Below are positions 43,246 to 55,517 of a stretch of 64,000 nt of DNA, one piece after another (the first letter of the stretch is position 1; every line of letters begins with the position of its first letter). The notes beneath the pieces are model-generated. The model had not been told where the DNA came from. It searched no databases and saw only the letters and a list, made by a program, of their open reading frames with translations. The stretch is from Hermatobates lingyangjiaoensis (taxonomy: Eukaryota; Arthropoda; Insecta; Hemiptera; Hermatobatidae), in the NCBI GenBank assembly GCA_026182355.1, contig JAPFBL010000368.1, forward strand, positions 372,001 to 436,000, given 5' to 3'. Both the position numbers and the translations under genes were made by a program.

Positions 43246-43714
43246 GACTAGTTACTACCACTATTCAATCAATTTGCACTTTTAGTACACTTGTACAAAA
43301 AGTTGAACAAATAAAACCATGTAGAATGAAACCATGTACTTACTACCTCTTTTCAACCATATCTTATTTTTATTACACTTGTAAAAAGAGGTTGATAAAT
43401 GTAAAAAATTTGATTAGTTACTATCTGTTTACAATCAATTTGCACTTTTAGTACACTTTTTACAAAATGTTGAAAAAATGTAACAAAGTTGACTAGTTAC
43501 TACGTTTTTTGAATCATATTGAAATTTTAGTACACATGTACATAAATGCTGAAAAAATGAAACCATGTTCACTACTTACTACCTCTTTTTAATCATATTG
43601 AACTTTCAGTACACTTGTAAGAAAAGTTGACAAAAGTAACAAAGTTGACTAGTTATTATCTGTTTTGAATCAAATTGCACTTTCATTACACTTTATACAA
43701 AATGTCGCAAAAAT

Positions 43715-46700
43715 GTAACAAAGTTGTCTAGTTTTAACCCCCTTTCCATTGATTCGCACTTTTAGTACATTTTTTACAATAAGTTGACAAAATATAACAA
43801 AGTGTACTAGTTACTAGATCTTATCAATCAAAACGCACTTTTAGTATATTTGCACAAACAGTTGAAAAGTGAAACAAACTTGACTAGTTACTAGGTGTTT
43901 TCAATCAAAACGCACTTTTAGTACACTTGTAACAAAAATTGAAAAATGAAAGAAAGTTCATTAGTTATTACATTTTTCAGTCATATCTTATTTAGAGTAC
44001 ACTTCTAAAAAAAGTTGATATATGAAACAAACTTGACTAGATATTTTCTGCTTTCAATCAAATTGCACTTCTAGTACATTTTCTACAAAATGTGCAGAAA
44101 AATTTAACAAAGTTGACTAGTTACGACCTCTTTTCAATCAATTTGCTCTTTTAGTACACTGGTACAAAAACTTGAAAAATGAAAGAATGTTGACTAGTTA
44201 CTACGTTTTTTGAATCATATTGAACTTTTAGTACACTTGTAAAAAAAGTTGACAAATGTAACAAAGTTGACTAATTACTATCAGTTTTGAATCAAATTGC
44301 ACTTTTACTACACTTTTTACAACTTGTTGCAAAAATTAAACAAAGTTGACTAGTTACTACCCCCTTTTAATCTATATGCACTTTTACTACATTTTTTACA
44401 ATAATTTGAAAAAATGTAACAACGTTGAGTAGTTACTAGATGTGTTGAATCAAAACGCATATTTAGTACACTTGTAACAAAAATTCAAAAATGAAAGAAA
44501 GTTCATTAGTGACTACCTTTTTTCAGTCATATCTTATTTATAGTACACTTGTAAAAAAAATTGATAAATGTAACAGTTGACTAGATATTATCTGTTTTCA
44601 ATCAAATTGCACTTTTAGTACACTTTCTACAAAATGTGCAGAAATATTTAACAAAGTTGACTAGTTACTACCTCTTTTCAATCAATTTGCTCGTTAAGTA
44701 CACTGGTACAAAAACTTGCAAAATGAAAGAATGTTGACTAGTTACTAGGTTTTTTGAATCATATTGAACATTTAGTACACTTGTAAAAAAGTGTACTAAA
44801 TGTAGAACATTTAACTACACTTTTTACAAAACGTTGCAAAAATTAAACTATCTTGACTAGTTACGATCTGTTTTCAATCAAATTGCACTTTTAGTACATT
44901 TTTTACAATAAGTTCAAATAATCTAACAAAGTTGACTAGTTACTAGATGTTTTCAATCAAAATGCCCTTTTAGTACACTTGTACAAATACTTGAAAAAAG
45001 AAACAATGTTGACTAGTTACTACCTTTTATTCAATCATATATTATTTTTCGTGCACTTTTAGAAAAAGTTGATATATGTAACAAAGTTGACTAGTTACTA
45101 TATGTTTTCAATCAAATTGCACTTTTAGTACACTTTTTACAAAATGTTGCAGAAAAATTTAACAATGTTGACTAGTTTCTACCTCTTTTCAATCAATTTG
45201 CTCTTTTAGTACACTTGTACAAAAAATTCAATTTTTTTAAGAAGAAGTTGACAAAATGTAACAAAGTTGACTACTGACTAGATGTTTTCAATCAAAACTC
45301 ACTTTTAGTACACTTGTACAAGAAATTGAAAAATGAAAATGGTGACTAGTTACTAGTTTTTTTGAGTCATATTTAACTTTTATAACACTTGTAAAAAATT
45401 TTGAGAAACGTAACAAAGTTGCTAGTTTCAATCTGTATTCAATCAAATTGCACTTTTACTACACTTGTTACAACACGTTGCAAAAATTAACAAAGTTGAC
45501 TAGTTACTACCTATTTGAATCATATTGAAATTTTAGTACACTTCTAGGCAAAGCTGAAAGAATGTTACCATGTTCACTAGTTACTACCTCTATTCAATCA
45601 TATTGAACTTTTAGCACACTTGTAAAAAAGTTGACAAAAGTAACAAGGTTGACTAGTAACTATCTGTTTTCAAATAAATTGTACATTTACTGCACTTTAT
45701 ACAAAATGTTGCAAAAATGTAACAAACTTATTTAGTTACTACCCCCCATTCCATCGAATTGAAATTTTAGGATATTTTTTAGAAGAAGTTGATAAAATAG
45801 AAAAAAAGTTGACTAGTTACTAGATGTTTTCAATCAAAACGCACTTTTAGTACACTTGTACAAGAAGTTGAAAAAAGAAAAAAAGGTGACTATTTACTAG
45901 TTTTTTTGAGTCATATTTAACTTTTAGTACACTTGTAAAAAAAGTTGACAAATGTAACAAGGTTGACATGTTACAATCTGTTTTGAATCAAATTGCACTT
46001 TTACTACACTTTTTACAACAGGTTGCAAAAATTAGACAAAGTTGACTAGTTACTACCCCTTTTTTATTGATTTGCACCTTCACCACATTTTTTTCAATAA
46101 GTTGAAAAAATGTATCAAAGTTGACTAGATTGTTACTAGATGTTTTCAATGAAAACGCACTTTAAGTACACTTGTAAAAAACTTGAAAAATGAAAGAATG
46201 TTGACTAGCTACTACTTTTCTTGAATCATATTGAAATTTTTGTACACATGTAAAAAATGTTGACAAATGTAAAAAAGTTGACTAGTTAAATCTGTTTTCA
46301 ATCGAATAGCACTTTTAGTACATTTTTTCCAATATGTTGAAAAATGTAAAAAAGTTGACTAGTTACTGGATGTTTTCAATCAAAACACACTTTTAGTACA
46401 CTTGTACAAAAACGTCAAAAAAGAACGAAAGCTGACTAGTTACTACCTTTTTTGAATCATATTGAACTTTTAGTACACTTGTACGAAAAGCTGATAAAAT
46501 GAAACAATGTTCACTTCTTCTTACGTCTACTCAATCATAATTAACTTTTAGTACACTTGTAAAAAAGATGACAAATCTAACAAGGTTGACTAGTAACTAT
46601 CTGTTTTCAAATAAATTGTACATTTACTACAATTTATACAAAATGTTGCAAAAATGTAACAAACTTATATAGTTACTTCCCCCCATTCCATTGAATTGAA

Positions 46701-47350
46701 CTTTAAGGATATTTTTTAGAAGAAGTTGACAAAATGTAACAAAGTTGACTAGTTACTAGATGTTTTCAATCAAAACGCCTCTTTTTAATCATATTGAACA
46801 TTTAGTACACTTGTATAAATAGTTGACAAAAGTAACAAACTTGATTAGTTACTATCTGTTTTCAATCATATTGCACTTTCACTACAGTAATTTTAAATAT
46901 GTAACAATGTTGAGTAGTTTTTAACCCCCATGCCATCGATATGCATATTTAGTATATTTTATACAATAATTTGACAAAATGTAACAAAGTTGACAAGACA
47001 TTAGATCTTTTCAACCAAGACGCACTTTTAGTAGACTTGTACAAAAGGTTGAAAAATGAAACAAAGTTGACTACTTACTACCTTTTTTTCAATCAGATAT
47101 TATTTTTAGTACACTTGTAAAAAAGGGTGATATATGTAACATAGTTGACTAGTTACGATCTTTTTTCAATCAAATATCACTTATACTACATTTTATACAA
47201 TAAGTTGGAAAATCTAACAACGATGACTAGGTACTAGATGTTTTCAATCGAATCGCACTTTAAGTACTCTTGTACAAAAACTTGAAAAATGTCAGTAAGT
47301 TCATTAGTTACTACTTTTTTTGAATCATTTTGAACTTTTAGTACACTTGT
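43715..47350 (-). repeat. Left arm of the 3.64-kb satellite inverted repeat
   Basis: Reverse complement of 48,502-52,138; paired coordinates sum to about 95,852 throughout. Checked windows: 45,313-45,648 against 50,204-50,539 (two mismatches seen in about 336 bases), 44,355-44,436 against 51,416-51,497 (none seen), 46,991-47,006 against 48,847-48,862, and 43,730-44,030 against 51,820-52,120. Irregular monomers with unique deletions (for example 44,790-44,830) are mirrored, which excludes simple satellite similarity. Confidence 0.93.
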
Positions 47351-48501
47351 ACAAAAAATTCAAAAATGAAAGAATGTTGACTACCTACTACTTTTTTTGA
47401 GTCATATTGAACTTTCAGTACACTTGTTCGAACAGTTGAAAAAATGAAACCATGTTCACTACTTACTACCTCTTTTCAATCATATTGAACTTTTAGTACA
47501 CTTGTAAAAAAAGTTGACAAATGTAACAAAGATGATTAGTTACTACCTCTTTTCAATCAATTTGCTCTTTTAGTACACTTGTACAAAAACTTGAAAAATG
47601 AAAGAATGTTGACTACTTACTACTTTTTTGAGTCATATTGAACTTTCAGTACACTTGTTCGAACAGTTGAAAAAATGAAACCATGTTCACTACTTACTAC
47701 CTCTTTTCAATCATATTGAACTTTTAGTATACTTGTAAAAAAAGTTGACTAGTTAGTAGATGTTTTCAGTCAAAACGCACTTTTAGTACACTTGTACAAA
47801 AACTTTCGTACAATTTTAGAAAAAGAAGTTGATATATGTGACAAAGTTGACTAGTTACTATCTGTTTTCTATCAAATTGCACTTTCACTACACTTTATAT
47901 AAAGTGTTGAAAAAATGTAACTAAGGTAATTAGATTTTACCCCCTTTCCATTGATTTGCACATTTGTACATTTATTACAATAAGTTGACTAAATATAACA
48001 ATTTTGACTAGTTACTAGATCATTTCAATCGAAACGCACTTTTAGTACACTTTTTACAAAATATTGCAGAAAAATTTAATAATGTTGACTAGTTTTCAAT
48101 CAAGTTGCTCTTTAAGTACACTTGTACAAAAATTTGAAAAAAGTTACTACTTTTCTTGAATCATATTGATCTTTTAGTACACTTGTACGTAAAGTTTAAA
48201 AAATGAAACCATGTTCATTTTTTACTACTAGTTACTAGTAGTAACTAGACAACTTTGTTAAATTTGTCTGCAACATTTTGTAAAAAAGTGTACTAAAAGT
48301 GCAGTTTGATTGAAAACAAATAGTAACTAGTCAGCTTTGTTACAAGTATCAAATTTTTTTACAAGTGTACTAAAAATAAGATATGATTGAAAAAGTCATT
48401 GTAATTAGTCAGCTTTGTATCACTCTTCATCTTTTTTACAATTGTACTAAAAGTTCAATAGAGGTAGTAAGTAGTGAACATGGTTTTATTTTCAACTTAT
48501 C
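47351..48501. repeat. Spacer between the inverted arms; orientation switch 2
   Basis: About 1.15 kb of the same satellite. Monomers flip from - to + at about 48,225-48,245, marked by ACTACTAGTTACTAGTAGTA, a local perfect dyad. The flip is off-centre relative to the arm symmetry axis (about 47,926). Confidence 0.85.
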
Positions 48502-51500
48502 GTTCAAGTGTACTAAAAGTTCAAAATGATTCAAAAAAAGTAGTAACTAATGAACTTACTGACATTTTTCAAGTTTTTGTACAAGAGTACTTAAAGTGCG
48601 ATTCGATTGAAAACATCTAGTACCTAGTCATCGTTGTTAGATTTTCCAACTTATTGTATAAAATGTAGTATAAGTGATATTTGATTGAAAAAAGATCGTA
48701 ACTAGTCAACTATGTTACATATATCACCCTTTTTTACAAGTGTACTAAAAATAATATCTGAGTGAAAAAAAGGTAGTAAGTAGTCAACTTTGTTTCATTT
48801 TTCAACCTTTTGTACAAGTCTACTAAAAGTGCGTCTTGGTTGAAAAGATCTAATGTCTTGTCAACTTTGTTACATTTTGTCAAATTATTGTATAAAATAT
48901 ACTAAATATGCATATCGATGGCATGGGGGTAAAAACTACTCAACATTGTTACATATTTAAAATTACTGTAGTGAAAGTGCAATATGATTGAAAACAGATA
49001 GTAACTAATCAAGTTTGTTACTTTTGTCAACTATTTATACAAGTGTACTAAATGTTCAATATGATTAAAAAGAGGCGTTTTGATTGAAAACATCTAGTAA
49101 CTAGTCAACTTTGTTACATTTTGTCAACTTCTTCTAAAAATATCCTAAAAGTTCAATTCAATGGAATGGGGGGAAGTAACTACATAAGTTTGTTACATTT
49201 TTGCAACATTTTGTACAAAGTGTAGTAAATGTACAATTTATTTGAAAACAGATAGTTACTAGTCAACCTTGTTAGATTTGTCATCTTTTTTACAAGTGTA
49301 CTAAAAGTTAATTATGATTGAGTAGACGTAAGAAGAAGTGAACATTGTTTCATTTTATCAGCTTTTCGTACAAGTGTACTAAAAGTTCAATATGATTCAA
49401 AAAAGGTAGTAACTAGTCAGCTTTCGTTCTTTTTTGAAGTTTTTGTACAAGTGTACTAAAAGTGCGTTTTGATTGAAAACATCCAGTAACTAGTCAACTT
49501 TTTTACATTTTTCAACATATTGTAAAAAATGTACTAAAAGTGCTATTCGATTGAAAACAGATCGTAACTAGTCAACTTTTTTACATTTGTCAACATTTTT
49601 TACAAGTGTACTAAAATTTCAATATGATTCAAGAAAAGTAGTAGCTAGTCAACATTCTTTCATTTTTCAAGTTTTTGTACAAGTGTACTTAAAGTGCGTT
49701 TTCATTGAAAACATCTAGTAACAATCTAGTCAACTTTGTTACATTTTTTCAACTTATTGAAAAAAATGTAGTGAAGGTGCAAATCAATAAAAAAGGGGTA
49801 GTAACTAGTCAACTTTGTCTAATTTTTGCAACTTGTTGTAAAAAGTGTAGTAAAAGTGCAATTTGATTCAAAACAGATTGTAACTAGTCAACTTTGTTAC
49901 ATTTGTCAACTTTTTTTACAAGTGTACTAAAAGTTAAATATGACTCAAAAAAACTAGTAACTAGTCACCTTTTTTTCATTTTTCAACTTCTTGTACAAGT
50001 GTACTAAAAGTGCGTTTTGATTGAAAACATCTAGTAACTAGTCAACTTTTTTACATTTTATCAACTTCTTCTAAAAAATATCCTAAAAGTTCAATTCGAT
50101 GGAATGGGGGGTAGTAACTACATAAGTTTGTTACATTTATGCAACATTTTGTACAAAGTGTAGTAAATGTACAATTTATTTGAAAACAGATAGTTACTAG
50201 TCAACCTTGTTACATTTGTCAACTTTTTTACAAGTGTACTAAAAGTTCAATATGATTGAATAGAGGTAGTAACTAGTGAACATGGTAACATTCTTTCAGC
50301 TTTGCCTAGAAGTGTACTAAAATTTCAATATGATTCAAATAGGTAGTAACTAGTCAACTTTGTTAATTTTTGCAACGTGTTGTAACAAGTGTAGTAAAAG
50401 TGCAATTTGATTGAATACAGATTGAAACTAGCAACTTTGTTACGTTTCTCAAAATTTTTTACAAGTGTTATAAAAGTTAAATATGACTCAAAAAAACTAG
50501 TAACTAGTCACCATTTTCATTTTTCAATTTCTTGTACAAGTGTACTAAAAGTGAGTTTTGATTGAAAACATCTAGTCAGTAGTCAACTTTGTTACATTTT
50601 GTCAACTTCTTCTTAAAAAAATTGAATTTTTTGTACAAGTGTACTAAAAGAGCAAATTGATTGAAAAGAGGTAGAAACTAGTCAACATTGTTAAATTTTT
50701 CTGCAACATTTTGTAAAAAGTGTACTAAAAGTGCAATTTGATTGAAAACATATAGTAACTAGTCAACTTTGTTACATATATCAACTTTTTCTAAAAGTGT
50801 ACGAAAAATAATATATGATTGAATAAAAGGTAGTAACTAGTCAACTTTGTTTCTTTTTCAAGTTTTTGTACAAGTGTACTAAAAGGGCGTTTTGATTGAA
50901 AACATCTAGTAACTAGTCAACTTTGTTAGATTATTTCAACTTATTGTAAAAAATGTACTAAAAGTGCAATTTGATTGAAAACAGATCGTAACTAGTCAAG
51001 ATAGTTTAATTTTTGCAACGTTTTGTAAAATGTGTAGTTAAATGTTCTACATTTAGTAGACTTTTTTACAAGTGTACTAAATGTTCAATATGATTCAAAA
51101 AACCTAGTAACTAGTCAACATTCTTTCATTTTGCAAGTTTTTTGTACCAGTGTACTTAACGAGCAAATTGATTGAAAAGAGGTAGTAACTAGTCAACTTT
51201 GTTAAATATTTCTGCACATTTTGTAGAAAGTGTACTAAAAGTGCAATTTGATTGAAAACAGATAATATCTAGTCAACTGTTACATTTATCAATTTTTTTT
51301 ACAAGTGTACTATAAATAAGATATGACTGAAAAAAGGTAGTCACTAATGAACTTTCTTTCATTTTTGAATTTTTGTTACAAGTGTACTAAATATGCGTTT
51401 TGATTCAACACATCTAGTAACTACTCAACGTTGTTACATTTTTTCAAATTATTGTAAAAAATGTAGTAAAAGTGCATATAGATTAAAAGGGGGTAGTAAC

Positions 51501-52138
51501 TAGTCAACTTTGTTTAATTTTTGCAACAAGTTGTAAAAAGTGTAGTAAAAGTGCAATTTGATTCAAAACTGATAGTAATTAGTCAACTTTGTTACATTTG
51601 TCAACTTTTTTTACAAGTGTACTAAAAGTTCAATATGATTCAAAAACGTAGTAACTAGTCAACATTCTTTCATTTTTCAAGTTTTTGTACCAGTGTACTA
51701 AAAGAGCAAATTGATTGAAAAGAGGTCGTAACTAGTCAACTTTGTTAAATTTTTCTGCACATTTTGTAGAAAATGTACTAGAAGTGCAATTTGATTGAAA
51801 GCAGAAAATATCTAGTCAAGTTTGTTTCATATATCAACTTTTTTTAGAAGTGTACTCTAAATAAGATATGACTGAAAAATGTAATAACTAATGAACTTTC
51901 TTTCATTTTTCAATTTTTGTTACAAGTGTACTAAAAGTGCGTTTGATTGAAAACACCTAGTAACTAGTCAAGTTTGTTTCACTTTTCAACTGTTTGTGCA
52001 AATATACTAAAAGTGCGTTTTGATTGATAAGATCTAGTAACTAGTACACTTTGTTATATTTTGTCAACTTATTGTAAAAAATGTACTAAAAGTGCGAATC
52101 AATGGAAAGGGGGTTAAAACTAGACAACTTTGTTACAT
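48502..52138 (+). repeat. Right arm of the 3.64-kb satellite inverted repeat
   Basis: Mirror of the left arm. The match stops sharply at about 52,138, where ACAACTTTGTTACATT continues as TAGTCAACC here but as TTTGCGACA in the mirrored left arm (43,710). Confidence 0.93.
49890..50627 (+). repeat. Segmental direct duplication, copy 1
   Basis: Matches about 52,144-52,880 with an offset of about 2,255 bp, including unusual monomers (TTGCCTAGAAGTGTAC; TCTAGTCAGTAGTCAAC). Confidence 0.8.
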
Positions 52139-52143
52139 TAGTC

Positions 52144-52880
52144 AACCTTGTTACATTTGTCAACTTTTTTTACAAGTGTACTAAAAGTTAAATATGACTC
52201 AAAAAAACTAGTAAATAGTCACCTTTTTTTCTTTTTTCAACTTCTTGTACAAGTGTACTAAAAGTGCGTTTTGATTGAGAACATCTAGTAACTAGTCAAC
52301 TTTTTTTCTATTTTATCAACTTCTTCTAAAAAATATCTAAAATTTCAATTCGATGGAATGGGGGGTAGTAACTAAATAAGTTTGTTACATTTTTGCAACA
52401 TTTTGTATAAAGTGCAGTAAATGTACAATTTTATTTGAAAACAGATAGTTACTAGTCAACCTTGTTACTTTTGTCAAACTTTTTTACAAGTGTGCTAAAA
52501 GTTCAATATGATTGAATAGAGGTAGTAACTAGTGAACATGGTAACATTCTTTCAGCTTTGCCTAGAAGTGTACTAAAATTTCAATATGATTCAAATAGGT
52601 AGTAACTAGTCAACTTTGTTAATTTTTGCAACGTGTTGTAACAAGTGTAGTAAAAGTGCAATTTGATTGAATACAGATTGAAACTAGCAACTTTGTTACG
52701 TTTCTCAAAATTTTTTACAAGTGTTATAAAAGTTAAATATGACTCAAAAAAACTAGTAACTAGTCACCATTTTCATTTTTCAATTTCTTGTACAAGTGTA
52801 CTAAAAGTGAGTTTTGATTGAAAACATCTAGTCAGTAGTCAACTTTGTTACATTTTGTCAACTTCTTCTTAAAAATATCC
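52144..52880 (+). repeat. Segmental direct duplication, copy 2
   Basis: At two diagnostic sites (ACTTTTGTC and GTGTGCTAAAAG, about 52,465-52,500) this copy agrees with the inverted left arm (45,600-45,648) rather than with copy 1. It therefore probably shares a more recent source with the left arm. Confidence 0.75.
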
Positions 52881-53205
52881 TAAAAGTTGAATTCGATGGA
52901 AAGGGGGGTAGTAAGTACATAAGTTTGTTACATTTTTGCAACATTTTGTATAAATTGTAGTAAATGTACAATTTATTTGAAAACAGATAGTTACTAGTCA
53001 ACCTTGTTAGATTTGTCATCTTTTTTACGAGTGTACTAAAAGTTAATTATGATTGAGTAGACGTAAGAAGAAGTGAACATTGTTTCATTTTATCAGCTTT
53101 TCGTACAAGTGTACTAAAAGTTCAATATGATTCAAAAAAGGTAGTAACTAGTCAGCTTTCGTTCTTTTTTGAAGTTTTTGTACAAGTGTACTAAAAGTGC
53201 GTTTT
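52865..53205 (+). repeat. Second segmental duplication of 49,129-49,469
   Basis: Offset about 3,736 bp. It shares the rare GAGTAGACGTAAGAAGAAGT monomer (about 49,318 and 53,055). Confidence 0.75.
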
Positions 53206-54089
53206 CATTGAAAACATCTAGGAACAATCTAGTGAACTTTGTTACATTTTTTCACTTTATTGAAATAAATATAGTGAAGGTGCAAATCAATAAAAAAGGG
53301 GTAGTAACTAGTCAACTTTGTTTCATTTTAGCAACATTGAGTAAAAAGTGTATTAAAAGTGCAATTTGATTCAAAACCGATTGTGTCTAGTCAACTTTGT
53401 TACACTTGTCAATTTTTCTACAGGTGCACTAAAAGTTCATTATGATTGAAAACAGGTAGAAAGTAGTGAGCATGGTTTCATTTTTTGAACTTTTTGTACA
53501 AGTGTACTAAAATTTTAATATGATTCAAAAAAGAAGTAACTCGTCAACATTCTTTCATTTTCCATGTTTTTGTACAAGAGTACTAAAAGTGCGTTTTGAT
53601 TGAAAACATCTAGTAACTAGTCAAATTTGTTAAATTTTTTCAACTTATTGTAAAAAATTTACTAAAAGCTTAAATTGATTTAAAACAATATCGTAACTAG
53701 TCAATCTTGTTACAGTTATCAACTTTTTAACAAGAGTACTAAAAATAAGATATGATTGAAGTGTGGTAGTAAGTAGTTATCATGGTTTCATTTTTCAACT
53801 TTTATGTATATGTGTACTAAAAGTTCAATATGATTCAAAAAAGGTAGAACTAGTCAGCTTTTGTTCATTTCCTAGTTTTTGTACAAGTGTACTAAAAGTG
53901 CAATTTAATTGAAAACACATTGTAACTAGTCAACTTTATTCCAGTTATCAACTTTTTTTACAAGTGTTCTAAAAGTTCAGTATGATTGAATAGAGGTAGT
54001 AACTAGTGAACATGGTTTCATTCTTTCAGCTTTTCGTAGAAGTATACTAAAATTTTAATATGATTCAAAAAAGGTAGTTACTAGTCAAC

Positions 54090-54803
54090 TTTGTTTAATT
54101 TTTGCAACGTGTTGTAAAAAGTGTAGTAAAAGTGCAATTTGATTGAAAACATCTAGTAACTAGTCAACTTGTTACATTTTTTCAACTTATTGAAATAAAT
54201 GTAGTGAAAGTGCAAATCGATAAAAAGGGGGTAGTAACAAAGTATGTTGTAAAAATTAAACTTTGTTTAATTTTTGCATCATTGTGAAAAAGTGTAGTAA
54301 AAGTGCAATTTGATTGAAAACATCTAGTAACTAGTCAAATTGTTACATTTTTTCAACATATTGAAATAAATGTAGTGAAAGTGCAAATCGATAAAAAGGG
54401 GGTAGTAACTAGTCAACTTTGTTTCATTTTCGCAACATTGTGTAAAATGTATAGTAAAAGTGCAATTTGATACAAAACCGATTGTGTCTAGTCAACTTTG
54501 TTACACTTCTCAACTTTTTTACAAGTGCACTAAAAGTTCAATATGATTGAAAACAGGTAGAAAGTAGTGAACATGGTTTCATTTTTTGAACTTTTTGTAC
54601 AAGTGTACTAAAATTTTAATATGATTCAAAAAAGGAGTAACTAGTCAGCTTTCTTTCATTTTCAAGTTTTTGTACAAGTGTACTAAAAGTGCGTTTTGAT
54701 TGAAAACATCAAGTGACTAGTGAACTTTGTTACATTTTCAACTTATTGAAATAAATGTAGTGAAAGTGCAATCCGATAAAAAGGGGGTAGTAACTAGTCA
54801 ACT
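54090..54803 (+). repeat. 714-bp higher-order repeat, copy 1
   Basis: About nine monomers. The marker GCAACGTGTTGTAAAAAGTG begins at about 54,104 and recurs at about 54,817 and (as GTTATAAAAAG) at about 55,531. Confidence 0.88.
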
Positions 54804-55517
54804 TTGTTTAATTTTTGCAACGTGTTGTAAAAAGTGTAGTAAAAGTGCAATTTGATTGAAAACATCTAGTAACTAGTCAACTTGTTACATTTTTTCAACT
54901 TATTGAAATAAATGTAGTGAAAGTGCAAATCGATAAAAAGGGGGTAGTAACAAAGTATGTTGTAAAAATTAAACTTTGTTTAATTTTTGCATCATTGTGG
55001 AAAAAGTGTAGTAAAAGTGCAATTTGATTGAAAACATCTAGTAACTAGTCAAATTGTTACATTTTTTCAACATATTGAAATAAATGTAGTGAAAGTGCAA
55101 ATCGATAAAAAGGGGGTAGTAACTAGTCAACTTTGTTTCATTTTCGCAACATTGTGTAAAATGTATAGTAAAAGTGCAATTTGATACAAAACCGATTGTG
55201 TCTAGTCAACTTTGTTACACTTCTCAACTTTTTTACAAGTGCACTAAAAGTTCAATATGATTGAAAACAGGTAGAAAGTAGTGAACATGGTTTCATTTTT
55301 TGAACTTTTTGTACAAGTGTACTAAAATTTTAATATGATTCAAAAAAGGAGTAACTAGTCAGCTTTCTTTCATTTTCAAGTTTTTGTACAAGTGTACTAA
55401 AAGTGCGTTTTGATTGAAAACATCAAGTGACTAGTGAACTTTGTTACATTTTCAACTTATTGAAATAAATGTAGTGAAAGTGCAATCCGATAAAAAGGGG
55501 GTAGTAACTAGTCAACT
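54804..55517 (+). repeat. 714-bp higher-order repeat, copy 2
   Basis: Nearly identical to copy 1 (one inserted G noticed at about 55,001), including the truncated monomer GGGGGTAGTAACAAAGTATG. A third copy starts and then diverges after about 55,560. Confidence 0.88.
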
